A stretch of DNA of 39,572 nt from Halicephalobus mephisto (lineage: Eukaryota; Nematoda; Chromadorea; Rhabditida; Panagrolaimidae), in contig SWDT01000220.1 of assembly GCA_009193035.1 (NCBI GenBank), forward strand, positions 1 to 39,572, written 5' to 3'. Each line of letters begins with the position of its first letter. Position 1 is the stretch's first letter. Positions 1 to 11,305 of this stretch are shown here, piece by piece. The notes beneath the pieces were generated by a model that saw nothing but the letters and a program-made list of their open reading frames with translations, had not been told where the DNA came from and made no database searches. Both the position numbers and the translations under genes were made by a program.

Positions 1-144
1 GACTGTGAAGGGACAGTTATTTGTCATTCTGATGTTACGGGCTAAATAATGGAATAGGTTACTGTAAGGGGTTTGTGTAAACTCACCTTCACTAAAGTCA
101 GTGACTCCGAGGAGAAAAACGAGAGAAATCAGATTCAGCTTCAT
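1..144 (-). CDS. Thaumatin-like secreted protein, 5' end only
   Basis: This is the start of a secreted protein whose body lies beyond the left edge. Exon 1 (144 to 87) begins with an ATG and encodes a hydrophobic signal peptide, MKLNLISLVFLLGV. It ends at a perfect GTGAGT donor. A 45-nt intron (86 to 42) ends in TTATTTAG, and exon 2 continues in phase (phase 1) as ARNIRMTNNCPFTV up to base 1. The NNCPFTV block directly after the signal peptide is the conserved N-terminal strand of thaumatin/PR-5 domains, which nematodes carry as the thn family. An upstream acceptor (CCTTACAG) would give a stop within seven codons, so the second acceptor was chosen. The disulfide pattern and acidic cleft cannot be checked here. 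In other nematodes the family is associated with gut expression and pathogen response; that role is inferred for this copy. Confidence 0.75.
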   Translation of the reverse strand, partial: MKLNLISLVFLLGVTDFSEGEFTQTPYSNLFHYLARNIRMTNNCPFTV

Positions 145-190
145 TTTCGGTAATTGAAGAAGACTGGTGAAGTTGAGATTTTCAGATGGC

Positions 191-198
191 TTTTTATA
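191..198 (-). promoter_or_regulatory. TATA box of the thaumatin-like gene
   Basis: On the minus strand this reads TATAAAAA, about 47 bases upstream of the start codon at 144. That leaves room for a short 5' leader. The spacing suits a core promoter. Confidence 0.5.
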
Positions 199-234
199 TT
201 AGATTTATCGAGGAAGAATAAGAACTCACGTTAG

Positions 235-304
235 TTATCAATTACCAACAGCGTGGTTCTTTAAGAGAAAAATAGTGAACACTGATTGGCCTGCACCTTA
301 TCAG
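235..304 (-). promoter_or_regulatory. GATA-factor sites upstream of the thaumatin-like gene
   Basis: Two TGATAA motifs on the minus strand lie about 90 bases (TGATAA, 240-235) and 155 bases (CTGATAAG, 304-297) before the start codon. CTGATAAG matches the extended motif of the intestinal GATA factors ELT-2/ELT-7 known from Caenorhabditis. Intestinal expression is an inference from these sites and from the gene family. Confidence 0.35.
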
Positions 305-1125
305 AACTGATTTTCTCTAATACTTACAAATTACGTGGGTTTTTAGCCGGAAATTCCCTACCGAAATAGTAATCTTGTTTTCAATGTTTTGTGAATTTCG
401 TAAACACTTCTAGAACCATCCGGAATTCAACAGAGTTCTAAGTTTTGAAGAAATTCATGAAAGTTTTTTGAAATCAAATAGGTTTCTAAATCCATCAATT
501 TCAAAGATTCATCCCCGAGATTTCAGCTAGATTTTGGAAGATTCCTAAAGCCATTCAAAAAGAATTGTATAAAATGATAAATTGATTTAGATGAGCTTTA
601 TGCAACTCTAAACACTCTCCTTCAAGATTTTGATTTCATATGTGACTGATCTCTAAAATCTCAGTTAATTAGAAAAATATCGAACTGCTGAATTTTGATT
701 CCAAGGGGAAAATACTTAATAGCTACTAACGGTATTCTCATTGATATCTGAATTGAAACGAAATTACTTTATCTATCTTGTCGAAAGTATTAAAAATAAT
801 ATTTAATTTAGAAAACAACTTGGTATAAAGGAAAAAATCAAATTTAACATTCTAGATTGTTGCTTTTCTCGAAGGGATAGAAAAAGAATTTTGTCTATTT
901 TATATAAAGAGTGTTGTTTTGGCTATATCTTTGAAAACCATATTATGACTGATCAGAAAATTGAGGATGTTCCAGAATCCTGATCGATTTCAAGAAAATA
1001 TGAAGGTAATGCAAAAGAGAAAAATAATTTTCCTCAATAAAGTATTGTGATATTATTTTTTAAATTCATCATATATCGAGTATTCCATTGCGGAATTATG
1101 ACTAATTCAGGAGTAAGTAGAACAT
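305..1125. other. Intergenic region, no gene seen
   Basis: AT-rich DNA between the thaumatin-like promoter and the 3' end of the 1151-1732 gene. Stretches around 400-560 contain the degenerate pattern of TTCTAGAA, GAATTC and GATTC words that recurs at 14900-15030, 27400-27700 and 36830-37330. I see no supported ORF or exon. Confidence 0.5.
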
Positions 1126-1131
1126 TTTATT
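1126..1131 (-). terminator. Poly(A) signal of the 1151-1732 gene
   Basis: AATAAA on the minus strand, about 20 bases after the stop codon at 1153-1151. A second AATAAA overlaps the stop itself at 1152-1147. Confidence 0.5.
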
Positions 1132-1150
1132 CAAAAATGAAGTTATTTTA

Positions 1151-1732
1151 TTAATTTAAAGTTGTTTTTGATTTTTCGATTACAGATTTGACGTGAAAGT
1201 AAACATCTGGTGGAAGTTGATTTCTTTGTTCGTTGGTGAGGAGGCAGAATAGCTGGATTATTGCTTGTTTCATTTTCTGTTCGAAGATCGCTTCCTGAAA
1301 GTTAATCCACTAGTAAATTCTTGTCGGTCAAAAATAACTTACTTCTTCATTAAGATTTTCATTCACGTTATTCAAAAATACTCCATCTTGTTTCGGCAAT
1401 GGATTGTGATTGTAGTGACACTCATTAATTTCTCCCAAACTGTGATCGCCAGGAAACATTGACTCATCGTTATGAGTGGATTGAGATGTAGTTTCTTTTT
1501 CATTATCCAGGTCATCTGTTGCGGTGGAAAAAATATCCGAAGGTGTATATTCCATTAACTCAATTGCTGATTTATATCCGGGGAATCGGAAATGTGAAAA
1601 AGTGCACTTGTTGATATCATCTGGATATTTACATATTTCACATTGATTTAGCATTTGATTCGGATTTGAAGTAAGAGCTGTCTTTCTTACTTCTGATTTA
1701 AGTGATGCTGAAGAATCAATGAAGTTGAGCAT
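1151..1732 (-). CDS. Unrecognised 177-aa protein with a Cys/His cluster
   Basis: Two exons, 1732-1343 and 1294-1151, are joined in phase 0 across a 48-nt intron with donor GTAAGT and acceptor ACTTTCAG. The intron gives 177 residues and a stop followed by a poly(A) signal, so the gene is well formed. Thirteen bases before the ATG stands a CCTTTCAG acceptor (AG at 1747-1746), suggesting trans-splicing or an upstream leader exon. The protein has no signal peptide or membrane segment. Residues 31-50 or so carry C-x2-C, a third Cys and a His (CEICKYP, then KCTFSHF), which could bind zinc. The middle is acidic and Asn/Ser/Thr-rich. The C-terminal 47 residues look helical (FEQKMKQAIIQLFCLL). I do not recognise the family. 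It could be a nuclear or adaptor protein, but nothing proves that. Confidence 0.65.
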
Positions 1733-1744
1733 TATTAACTGTGT

Positions 1745-1752
1745 TCTGAAAG
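1745..1752 (-). promoter_or_regulatory. Probable trans-splice acceptor before the 177-aa gene
   Basis: CCTTTCAG followed 13 bases later by the ATG at 1732. The short distance from acceptor to start codon is typical of spliced-leader addition in nematodes. A 5' UTR intron is the alternative. Confidence 0.45.
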
Positions 1753-2083
1753 GAACGTTGAAAGGAATTTAACTATTGTCAGACACGATCATAATTAACA
1801 TGATACAAGAATTTGGGATTAAAATCACTTTATAAAACGAAAAAATAAATCCGAAAGTCGCGAAATACATTGACTCCGTGAGTTTTGGTTTTATCACCAT
1901 TATCTTAAATACTGAATGATAATTACTAATTGCTTAGAAAAAATCCTGTTTGTTCTTTTTATTCATACAGAGAACGATAAAGTATTTGATTTTTTAGTTC
2001 CAATAGTAATATGAAATATCGCTCCTATATCTTATTCATTGAATTCATCTAATTTTGTTTCTATGAATCGTTAACTTCTTTGA

Positions 2084-2091
2084 TGACGTCA
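2084..2091. promoter_or_regulatory. Perfect CRE palindrome TGACGTCA
   Basis: TGACGTCA sits about 350 bases upstream of the ATG at 1732, inside the 1745-2711 interval. It is the full consensus for CREB/ATF-type bZIP factors. A half-related TGACGCAA follows at about 2225. The 1745-2711 interval otherwise holds only AT-rich DNA: the promoter of the 1732 gene and the 3' flank of the receptor gene. Confidence 0.35.
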
Positions 2092-2711
2092 TTTATGGAA
2101 AGAACCAATTAATCATGATATGTATTAAAAACGTTGACTTAGATACGCAATTACAATATATTATTTGTAAATATAACTTATTTCTGAAGAATTCACATGA
2201 ACGTCAGTAATGAATTACTCAGCGATGACGCAAAGAATTTTCGAAATCAAGCATTCCTGGGTTAGATTTCTGATTCTAGCAAAAATTTCCCCAAAACTGA
2301 AAATTTTAACTTTTATCGAAACAGACAGTGTTGACAGAATTTGCAAATTGTCACATTAATTTATTTTGTGATTGAATAAATTTATAAACTTGCACAAGGT
2401 TATTTTTCGACAAATTTCAATTTGATAACTATTGATTTCATAGCATCAATCTTTAAGCTTTAGAAAACATCAATTACAAGTTCAATACTTATGAGAATTC
2501 ATCAGAAATGATAAGCTATTCCCAATGAAGATACTGGTATTGAATAACTGTTGTCTTCCTCTACGCTTTGATATGTCGATGTGGAAAGAGCTGTTGAGTT
2601 GTTTTCCTGGCGACCCTCTCTAACATTACACAAAATTGTAGTCGGGAACTTCAAGTTAGTTTTGATACATCCAATTGGAGAACCAGTTATTGCATCTATA
2701 ACCGTAGCTAC

Positions 2712-5700
2712 CTAATGAATTGTAACCTTTCCTCCGTTTACAGAAGCGGCTACATTTTTTATTCTTGGAACTGAAGACAAGCTTCCCGATGGTAGAACAT
2801 TATTGTCCTCAGAAACATAAAAAGAAATAGAAGAAACTTCACGAAATCGAAATCTGTCTTCCGATGAATTTTCAGAAGAAGTTCTCTCCCTTTTGCGTTT
2901 TCTAGATATTATGTAAATTACAAGAGAAATGACAAAGAGTAATAGGAGATGCAGGATCAAAATGACGATTAACAATAGATTCCACGGAGTAAGGTAGGTA
3001 ACGAAAAAAAAGATTGATTCAAAGATCTGCAAATGATTAAATGAGATTACTGTGAAACCAAAAAAGATTATTTACTAACCACAGGGAACCCAAGAAGAAT
3101 CTGTGGGATAAGCAAACGGGTGTAAATAGTCGGAGCAGCATTAGGATTAGTTCTCTGCAATTCTTCAAGCTCTTGTTTCCATTTTTTCTGAGTCTTTAAC
3201 TGATCCAGATCTTTGACAAAGCACTTATTGATCCATTTGAATATCCAACTCTTCGGATAATACTGTCCAAACAGAGGAATATATAGTGGAATGATTAGTA
3301 AAAGCAAGATCAAAGGCACCCATAGAGCAGTAAATTGATAATCTGGTCTGATCCAACACCTAAAATAGAAATTTCGTGATGACTGAAATACACAAATCAA
3401 CTTACAGTCCATCATTTCTTTCAAAGAATTCTTTCATTGTAACCCTCAATCCTCCAACAATAAGAAGCGGGGAAAGAAAACCCACTACTAATGGCCATAC
3501 TACGGCTACTTCACTTCCCACAAATACCCAAACAAATGTTCGGTAACCGTCTTTCCAATTTCCCATCGCTTCTGTTATGATGAATATTTTCAAAATTGAT
3601 AACAATATACAAACAAGAAATATGTAATAGTTGATTCCTGCCAGTATACCACATGTTGTTTTTGACGTAATTATATCAGCGTTGCCGAAAATAGATATAA
3701 TGATCAGAAAAATGAAATATACAATGTTGTATAAACATGAGAACCGTTGGACTTTGGAACTCAAATGATCATTGTGAAAATTGTAGAGCAAGACTGGTAG
3801 ACACTTAATGCAACATAATAAAGCCATTTTATTTCCATTGGCAATATACGCAATGATGGAGAAAATAACAAAAATATTCGACGCTACCGCAATGACAGCC
3901 ATAATGACTTTAAGGAGATTGTTGCACAAGATCGGATCACTTGAGTTTCTTTCCTGAAAGAGATCATTATTTTGGAGCTGAGAATGATTCTTACGTAGTA
4001 AACAACACAAGTTAAAGCGGCACAATCACCTTCATACTGATCCTGTTTATGACTCATTGTGCCTCCTGATACAAAGGTCTTCCCATTGATATGAGCAATT
4101 TTCGGAATTCTGTGAAGATCATTAGCATCCTAAACAAACTAATTTATAAGACGTTTGTACTGAGAAACATACTTTTTTATGGTAAGCAGTAATTTTCATA
4201 GCAAATACTTCAACAGCCGCATCGTTATTGACTCCACCTCCACCATAAACTTGTTTTCCTATTAATGCTGGCCTAGAATTGCAGCTCCCTGAATCTTCAG
4301 GAGAGATTATCGTGCCATCACTTGATGTATCAAAATTGATCTGATCCTTATCTTCCTCGGTAGAATTGTTTTGGAAAATGTAAAATACTGCTGGGGTAAC
4401 AGAAACATATGCTTTCTCCTTTTTGCTGCTACACAATTCATCTTTGAGAGGAAACCTAATGCAGGAAGTCACATCCTTAGATCCTTTGTCGACTTTCTTA
4501 CTCCCAGAAAAACAGGTTTCGTAATAATCACGCATCCCATTACAGAGATCTGTCTTGTTCAAGGACTCGACGTAGATATTCGAATCAGCATTATCATAAC
4601 TAATTAAGGAATCGGATTTTGCCACTATATTTGTTATTGCAGTGGAGAGCCAGAGAAGAACATTTGCTTGTTTTTGGTCAACTTCCCTCAAAATTGTTGT
4701 GTTTAAGGTCGCAGCTTTACTGATAATATCTAGAGTATTAGTTGCTGTCTGGAATTAAGAACAATAAAATAACTTCAAAAGAAAGTTGATCGGCTTACCA
4801 CGTTATCAATAGTTTTAAGATTCTGTGTTGCTTGTGCGAGAACTCCTACAGCATAGTAAACATCAGTACTACTGATATTCTTACTGTCTACAAAGGCGGT
4901 TTTGGTGTCGTTAACTGCTTCGTTAATAGCAGTTTCATTTTTTGCTTCGTTCGCCAGCTTACAGTAAATGCTGGTAATCTGAGTAGCATTACATTTGTCT
5001 GGCTGTGGAAATGGAGGTAGAAAAGGTGGTGCAACAACTGAAATTCTCAATTATTCATATATTAGTAATGTCATGGGTTTAAAACCTGATGGAGGAGTTG
5101 TTATCGATGTTGAAGTAGAAGTAGATGTTGTATGTGGGAAACAAACTGAAAATAGTAATTTTTACTGAATAGAAATGAAAGCTCAACTTCCATCAGCCAC
5201 TATCACTGGCGGCGTTGGATTATTTGCATTATAGGTTTTATGAATAAATGGACTTGTCGATGAAGACAAAGTTAGCATTGAATTAGAATCTATGGAATAA
5301 CCACAAAATTCATCGCACGTGTTAACAGGTTCAGTAATGTTGAAACTTAATCCAGAACGATCAACTTCAAAAATAAAGTTAGTAAGTACTTGTTTTGTTG
5401 TGCAAGAAAGAACTGTATTGAACAATGTGTAACTCGATGAGTTGTTAAAGTTGACAGTTATGGTACCACAGTTAAATATATGAATGCTATAAATGCAATG
5501 GTAAGTTTAGAAAGGATAAAACAATAACCTACGGTGGTTCATCATTGACTTGTAAGCAAATGTCAGCAATGCTGTAAATATGAGGACTCGGAGTTGCATA
5601 AGCATAGTAATATTGATATGCCACAAGAGAAGAATTAGAGTTCGATATATAATCGAAGTTAAAACCAAAGTAGCAATCCTTGTAGTACGAATCTTGGAAA

Positions 5701-5789
5701 ATTCTTCCAAAATCAATACAATCATCACTTCTAACAATTTCCAAAATTGCCAAAAGTAGTATAAATTTAAATCTCATTGTAAACAACAT
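2712..5789 (-). CDS. Adhesion-class (family B-like) seven-transmembrane receptor, 902 aa
   Basis: Nine exons join with every phase correct: 5789-5533, 5486-5188, 5145-5086, 5037-4799, 4748-4173, 4129-3995, 3953-3406, 3359-3080, 3026-2712. A signal peptide (MRFKFILLLAILEIVRS) is followed by a roughly 500-residue extracellular part with many N-glycosylation sites, paired cysteines and a Ser/Thr/Pro-rich linker near residues 185-210. Seven hydrophobic segments follow at about 534-559, 593-612, 622-645, 663-690, 714-735, 786-808 and 812-838. TM3 starts with a Cys, TM4 holds a Trp-Pro pair (VVWPLVV), and the next loop has Cys-Trp (GLCWIRP) just before TM5. That order is the hallmark of class B/adhesion receptors. 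After TM7 comes a basic RKRKRER stretch and a Ser-rich tail. I do not see a canonical GPS cleavage motif (His-Leu-Thr/Ser) before TM1. The ligand is unknown. A second ATG at 5777 is an alternative start. Confidence 0.8.
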
Positions 5790-7205
5790 TTAGCTGACTT
5801 TTAAAAGGAAATTTAGCGGCACTAATTAAAACGTTTCTCTTCTATCATCAAGTACTGATACAGGTATTGGACCACATTAATTTTGTTTCTGAAATACTCC
5901 GATAATAGAGATTAGTGATAACTCATTAGAGCATAAAGATTAATTTATCTGAAAGGAAATCATGCAGTAATTCAGAATCTAGGTTAGAAAAATGTTAGAA
6001 CTATCTTCCTTGAAAATTGTCAATAACTTTCACTTGTTTCTAATTATTTTCATATGGAATGTTTTTAAATGAAAATTTATTTATCCATCAACCTTTGATT
6101 TTTTATTCAGAGCTTTTATTCTTCCACCTAGATGCTTAGCAATTTGATTTATGAGTATTAAATGAAGCATATTTCTTTTATACTAACTTATCACTATATA
6201 ACTTTATCATGTGCTCAAAAAAATAAAAAATTACATCGATGAATTGTTAGTGAAAATTTATTGATTAGATCAATTTATTGTTTTACTTATTTAGTCGATA
6301 GTTAATTAAGAAATAAGAGATTTTATTCATAAGGGATAAGAATCAAAATTCCAAGAAGTAACAAATCATAAAAATATATCATAGAAATATTATTATTTGA
6401 TTCACTTTTTAACTTCAAAAGGTAAGTTAATATAAGATCTGGCAGTTTTTAATGTTCAGATTTATGTAATAACTACAATTAGTAAAAATTTTTATTATAA
6501 TTTGAATCTTAGTAATCATTTCCAAAGGTTTCATAATAGTGATAAGTTATTGAAATTACTCTATTCAAAATTATAAAGTAATGATGAACCAGAATATTTC
6601 AAGTCCTTTCAATGATATACTGTTGAGATCAATTGAATTTTAAAATGATTGAGCTGGACGAACTGATAATCCTAGAATAATTGAACTTGATATTAACAGT
6701 GAATTTTGCTGATTGTTCCTAAATTTTCTGACAACTCAATCATTAAGATAAACATGTATTTTCACATCGACAAAATTCAACACATCATTATTGCTTACGG
6801 TGTGGGATTCCCAGCATTTCTGTCGCTTTTTAATCAATAATGATTTTGGATTTGCCCAAAAAGCATTGATGAACTGGTGTCTATACAACTTGAAGTAGAA
6901 GATAATTACTGTATTTATGATCGAATGATATCAGGAAAAGGGATAGTTTCTTCGAAAATAGTTCTTTAATTAAAATACTTTTTAATCAATTTTCCAAATA
7001 ATAACTAATGAAACTACAACAAATTTTGTAGTGAAATCAAAGCACAACCATTTCTCAAATATTATACAAAATCAAATAATAAATTAATATTTATTATTCA
7101 GATATAGTTACAGATTAGTTTTATATGGAGAATATAAATAAAATCATTGTCAATAAAATAAATTTTCTTCTTATCTATCTTGGCATTGAGAACATGTCAG
7201 TAATT
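5790..7205. other. Intergenic region upstream of the receptor gene
   Basis: Very AT-rich, no supported gene. GTAAACAA (5775-5782 region) overlaps the receptor start and resembles a forkhead site. Several TGATAA/TTATCA words are scattered through it, as expected by chance at this base composition. It should contain the receptor promoter. Confidence 0.4.
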
Positions 7206-7487
7206 TTAAATTGAAGCTTTTTTCCACATGAACAGAATAGAAATATTTGGCCCATAACTCTCCCTTGAACGAAATTTCCACGTTTTATGCAAATTCATTT
7301 TTTCACATCTTCTGAGGATATCATATTTCGAAAAATTGCAAATTTTCTTTATTTTGATTTTCTCAACAGAGGACATGTTAATGAATCCAAATGGAATTAC
7401 TTGATGATCAACTTCTGTAATCATAACTTGATCAGTCAAATCATTAGAAATCGTGAATTTTTTTAGTTTCTTAAAGTTTATTATCAA
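7206..7487 (-). CDS. Unrecognised 93-aa ORF
   Basis: A single open frame with an ATG at 7487 and stop at 7206, on the same strand as the M16 gene and starting 135 bases after its stop codon. The composition is protein-like (mixed Lys, Ile, Asp, Cys, Trp) rather than low-complexity. I see no signal peptide, membrane segment or known motif. A possible poly(A) signal for the M16 gene (AATAAA, 7482-7477) overlaps its first codons, which argues against it being an independent gene. It may be a small gene, an exon of a degenerate F-box-like gene, or chance. Confidence 0.3.
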   Translation of the reverse strand: MIINFKKLKKFTISNDLTDQVMITEVDHQVIPFGFINMSSVEKIKIKKICNFSKYDILRRCEKMNLHKTWKFRSRESYGPNISILFMWKKASI

Positions 7488-7621
7488 TTTTATACAATTT
7501 TATTGAAGTTCCTAATTAAGCTCGAAAATTTTAGTGTAGATAACAGTCAATGAATTCTAAATTCTAAGAGTTCCACAATACTATGAAAAAATTACTGGTC
7601 AGATATGCAGTAGCAGATTGG

Positions 7622-10600
7622 TCAATTTAACACCAAATCCACATTGACATGTTTTGAAAGGTCATCAACAGTCTTGAACTCCACATGTGGGAAGATCTCC
7701 TTGATGCTTTCTTCTGTGGCAGTTGGGATCACCATGGCCATTCCACATTGCGATGTATCAAACAGATCCAGATAAAGACTGCCAACAGACTTGAGGACCT
7801 TGTCTGGTTTAGCGGCTTTAATCTGGGCAATTCTCATTCTAAAAGTATTAATTTTTCTATATTCAATTTATAAAAACTTCCTGATTATGACTTTCATCAA
7901 AGTTAAATCCATCCATGTGGTCGTTGTAGCTGTTTTTTCCCGCTTCTGTAATCGTGGATTCCATATTCATATATTGCATAATCAAAAATCGCTTAGCTGT
8001 TTCAAACAACTCTGAATCCAACTTTTCTGACTTAATAGTTTCCAAAATACATTTTTTCGTTGTTTCATAAGCTGCAGGAAGATTACTCGCGTAATCAATC
8101 CTCAGCTCCAATCCGCTGTTCCTAATGCACGATAGTTTGACATGGTAGGCGAATCCTTTTCCTCTGATTTCACTATAGACGACACCACTACTTTGACAAA
8201 AATACAGATTTAATAAATTAGAATATGTGAATTCTGGAGACTTCACATCTAGCGGAGCTTGAACGAACTGTATGAAACAAGCAGAAGTACATTCTGGTCT
8301 GGAAATACAGTAAGCCTTCCCAGCTGCTTTTGAAAAATCCCTGATTTTTTCCGGATGATCAAGAAGAGAATTTTCACCAGATAATCTCGGCCAAGAATTA
8401 AAGTCCAATCCATCGATTGCCGTCGAGTTTCCGATTACGTGGAGATTCACATCGATTTCAGAGAGATATTCCTTCAATTTCGTCAACTTTTTGATCAAAT
8501 TAGTTGCAAAATCCTCATTATTTAATCGATCAAGGATTTCTCTATAAAATATTTGGGATTTTATTTCACCGTAATAGTAATCAAGTGTTCCTGGGACGTC
8601 CACAAGCAAATGACACAACCACTTAAGTATGAACACATGTCGTCTTTTGCATTCGTCTGCATTGGTCAGGATCTTCTTCAAAACACGTTCGATTACAGAT
8701 TTCTCAAATACAAGTTTGTTCAGATAGATGTCCATCCAGATGGGGACTTTGGAAATATTTGAAATAGTCGACAAAACCTCAATTATGATGTTGTTTTTGT
8801 CGCAATCTAAACTGAAGTACAGTAATTCTGTTTTCCTTTTTGCTGAGAGTTCTTCACATGGGATAAACTTCCCATCGATCAAAGCACTGGACTGATTAGT
8901 GAGATTCAGATAAAGTAACACAAGTGGATGAAAATTTTTCGGGATTTTTCCACCATCGAATAACAATTTGAAATTTACAAAATTACTTTCGAGTTTGTGG
9001 GTAATTATCGGAGCTGATAGAGAACTATTTTTATTATTTTTTATTGATCTTTCAACCAGAATAACCGCAAATTCCGTCAATTCACTAGCTGCATACTTGT
9101 TTATTAATTCCGAACTAGCTTCAGTTGCTTTGTTTGCAGCTACTGCTTTCTCCAAAATCTCTGTACATTTCTTCAGTCCTTCTAAACCGAGATTTTCTAT
9201 TTGTTTCTTCAATCTTTCATTTTCTTCATTTTTTTCTTTTTCAATCAGAGTTTTACTTGGAATAGCATAAAGAACAACATAATTCTCGTTTAGATATTTT
9301 TCGACTAACTTCTTCCAGTAGTCTTCTCCATAATTCAGAGCTTTCTGACACTTTTCAATGTTACAGAAGGTCAGATACTTCAACTCATCAAAATCTGGAG
9401 AAATTCCCGGAGCATAATTTTGGTAATGTCTGACTTCAGTGAAAATTGATTCAAATACATCGTGTTCTAAAAGTTTACCAATTTCCCCAATTTCTCTTTT
9501 TAGAACGCTGTGTATCCTTCCTAAATCGAAATTATGATTTTTCATTAAATTAATCAAATCTTTTTTGAAGATGTGTTCTTTTTCCACTGTCAAGAATTCA
9601 GCATTAACTCCTTGAAACCTAAATCCAACGACGGAGGCTTTGTTTTTCTCGGACTTGACGTAGATTTGAGAACAAATCGGAGGAGATCCGTTGATGTAAT
9701 GACGGTACAATGGGGATTCAGGTCCTACTGTAAAGTACTTGAGTAGTAGAGTCATGAGAAAAATTTCTTCTCCCTGAAATTAATAATTATTTTTTTGCAA
9801 AAAGGTCGGAAATTGTACCCAGATATCCGGTCCTCTCCAACAAACATGAACAGTTCCATGGTCGCCATCAACTGGGATTTCCATTCGTTCGACAGTGACT
9901 CCTGTGATTTTAGGAGGATTATAGTCTTCATAAGTCCTAACAAAATCATTCTTTTTCACAAATCTATTGGATTTTTCAAATCCTTCTATGACGTTCAAGA
10001 CCTCCTGATGAGGTACAGTTCCGACCACAGTGATCATGACATTCTCCATTCTGTAGAACTTCTTGTGATAAGCTTTGACCTTCTCTAAGCTGCAACTTTC
10101 TCGAATAACTTTAGGATCACCTCCAGAATTCTTGGCGAATGGAGAATCACCACCTAATGTAAGGGATTTCAACTTCATAAACTCTCGGTAATCTTTTCCC
10201 TTCATTTCCGAATATACAACACCGCCATCTTGTCCTTTTCCGTTGACGTGATGGACTTCAGTAATGTAAGCAGACTCAGTAAAAAGAGGATTGAATAAAT
10301 TATCCAAATAGACTGCGAGAAGTTTGATAAATCCCTCCGATCCGAGGGTTTTAATCCAGAAAATCGTGCTATCACACGTCGTGGAGGCATTAATATATCC
10401 ATGAGACTTTTTCGCTATGTTATCTAAAAATTTCACATAAGGATAGTTTTTTGATCCGAGAAAAACCAGATGTTCAAGAGTATGAGCAAGACCAGAATCA
10501 TCTTGGTGACTGGTTGCTGGAAATAATTCATATAAAAAATAAAAATTTCACAAAAATACCGAAAGAAATTTTTGCATTCACTATAGCACTTGGATGATCG

Positions 10601-10698
10601 ATAATGATGACTTTGGCTCCAGAAATTGTGCTTCTGTAAAGAGTCAGTGGAAATTTGTGTTCGACCAAAGTTGATCCGACTTTCGTAAAAGATCCCAT
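7622..10698 (-). CDS. M16-family zinc metallopeptidase, about 977 aa
   Basis: Exons are 10698-10560, 10516-9819, 9773-7878 and about 7822-7622. The first three junctions are clean and in phase. The zinc site is the inverted motif HTLEH at residues 58-62, with a downstream glutamate in GVVYSEM (about residue 150), so the catalytic residues of an active M16 peptidase are present. The second conserved half runs through the large third exon. Length and layout match the single-chain M16 group that includes yeast YOL098C/SDD3 and C. elegans C05D11.1, not the two-subunit mitochondrial processing peptidase. The enzymes cut peptides inside a closed chamber; the natural substrate of this branch is not established. 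There is no clear signal peptide. The last intron is odd: only the acceptor GCCCAG keeps the frame. The ATG follows an AATTTCAG acceptor by 10 bases, so trans-splicing is likely. Confidence 0.85.
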
Positions 10699-10708
10699 TT
10701 TAGAAAAT

Positions 10709-10716
10709 CTGAAATT
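10709..10716 (-). promoter_or_regulatory. Probable trans-splice acceptor of the M16 gene
   Basis: AATTTCAG on the minus strand, followed after 10 bases by the ATG at 10698. It suggests spliced-leader addition; a 5' UTR intron is the other reading. Confidence 0.45.
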
Positions 10717-11299
10717 GTAATTTTAAAATTTCAGCAATAAGAAATTCAAAGAAGGAAGAAAAGAAATTTATATTTGTTTTAAAGTCAACAGCGTTATCAA
10801 TCAAAAAACATCCCAGAAGGTACTTCATATCAGTAGGAATTAATTGCTTAAAAAGCTTCGATAGTGCATTTTTCAAGCAATGCAGAATTTGACGGTACAA
10901 TAAAGAAAGATAAAAATTTATTATAATGTTTGAGAAAATGATACACATTTCAATTAAAAATTTAGGTCTAAAGTCCTTCCGAAAAAATTAAAATTCCATT
11001 CGTGGCAGAACGCCAGAGTGGCACGTGTACATTTTTTTGGATATTTTTTAACTTGATTTAATTTCTTAATATTTGCAGTTTTAAATCTTTCAAGAAGTTA
11101 ATTTTTGTTCTAAGTTTATTTTCATATTTTGGATGTCATATATTCATTTATCTAATTTTAGGAAAGGATTTGAATTTCAAGAAACTATAGAATTTTGTAG
11201 AAATTTTTAGATTTGTAAAATCCAGTAGTTTTGAATTTTCTGAGAATCTCATGAAAGTCTCTGGAGTCTGTAGCAGCTTTAGAAAGTTTTGGAAATCCG
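10717..11299. other. Promoter region of the M16 gene
   Basis: AT-rich with no supported gene. A short GC-richer patch holds an E-box CACGTG at 11022-11027 (bHLH-type site), about 325 bases before the M16 start codon. Downstream it borders the transposon's left flank. Confidence 0.35.
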
Positions 11300-11305
11300 A
11301 CAGAA
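11300..11305. repeat. Left copy of flanking direct repeat ACAGAA
   Basis: ACAGAA directly abuts the left inverted end of the element and recurs at 14851-14856 directly after the right end. Sequence outside the two copies is not alike, as expected for a target-site duplication. Confidence 0.5.
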
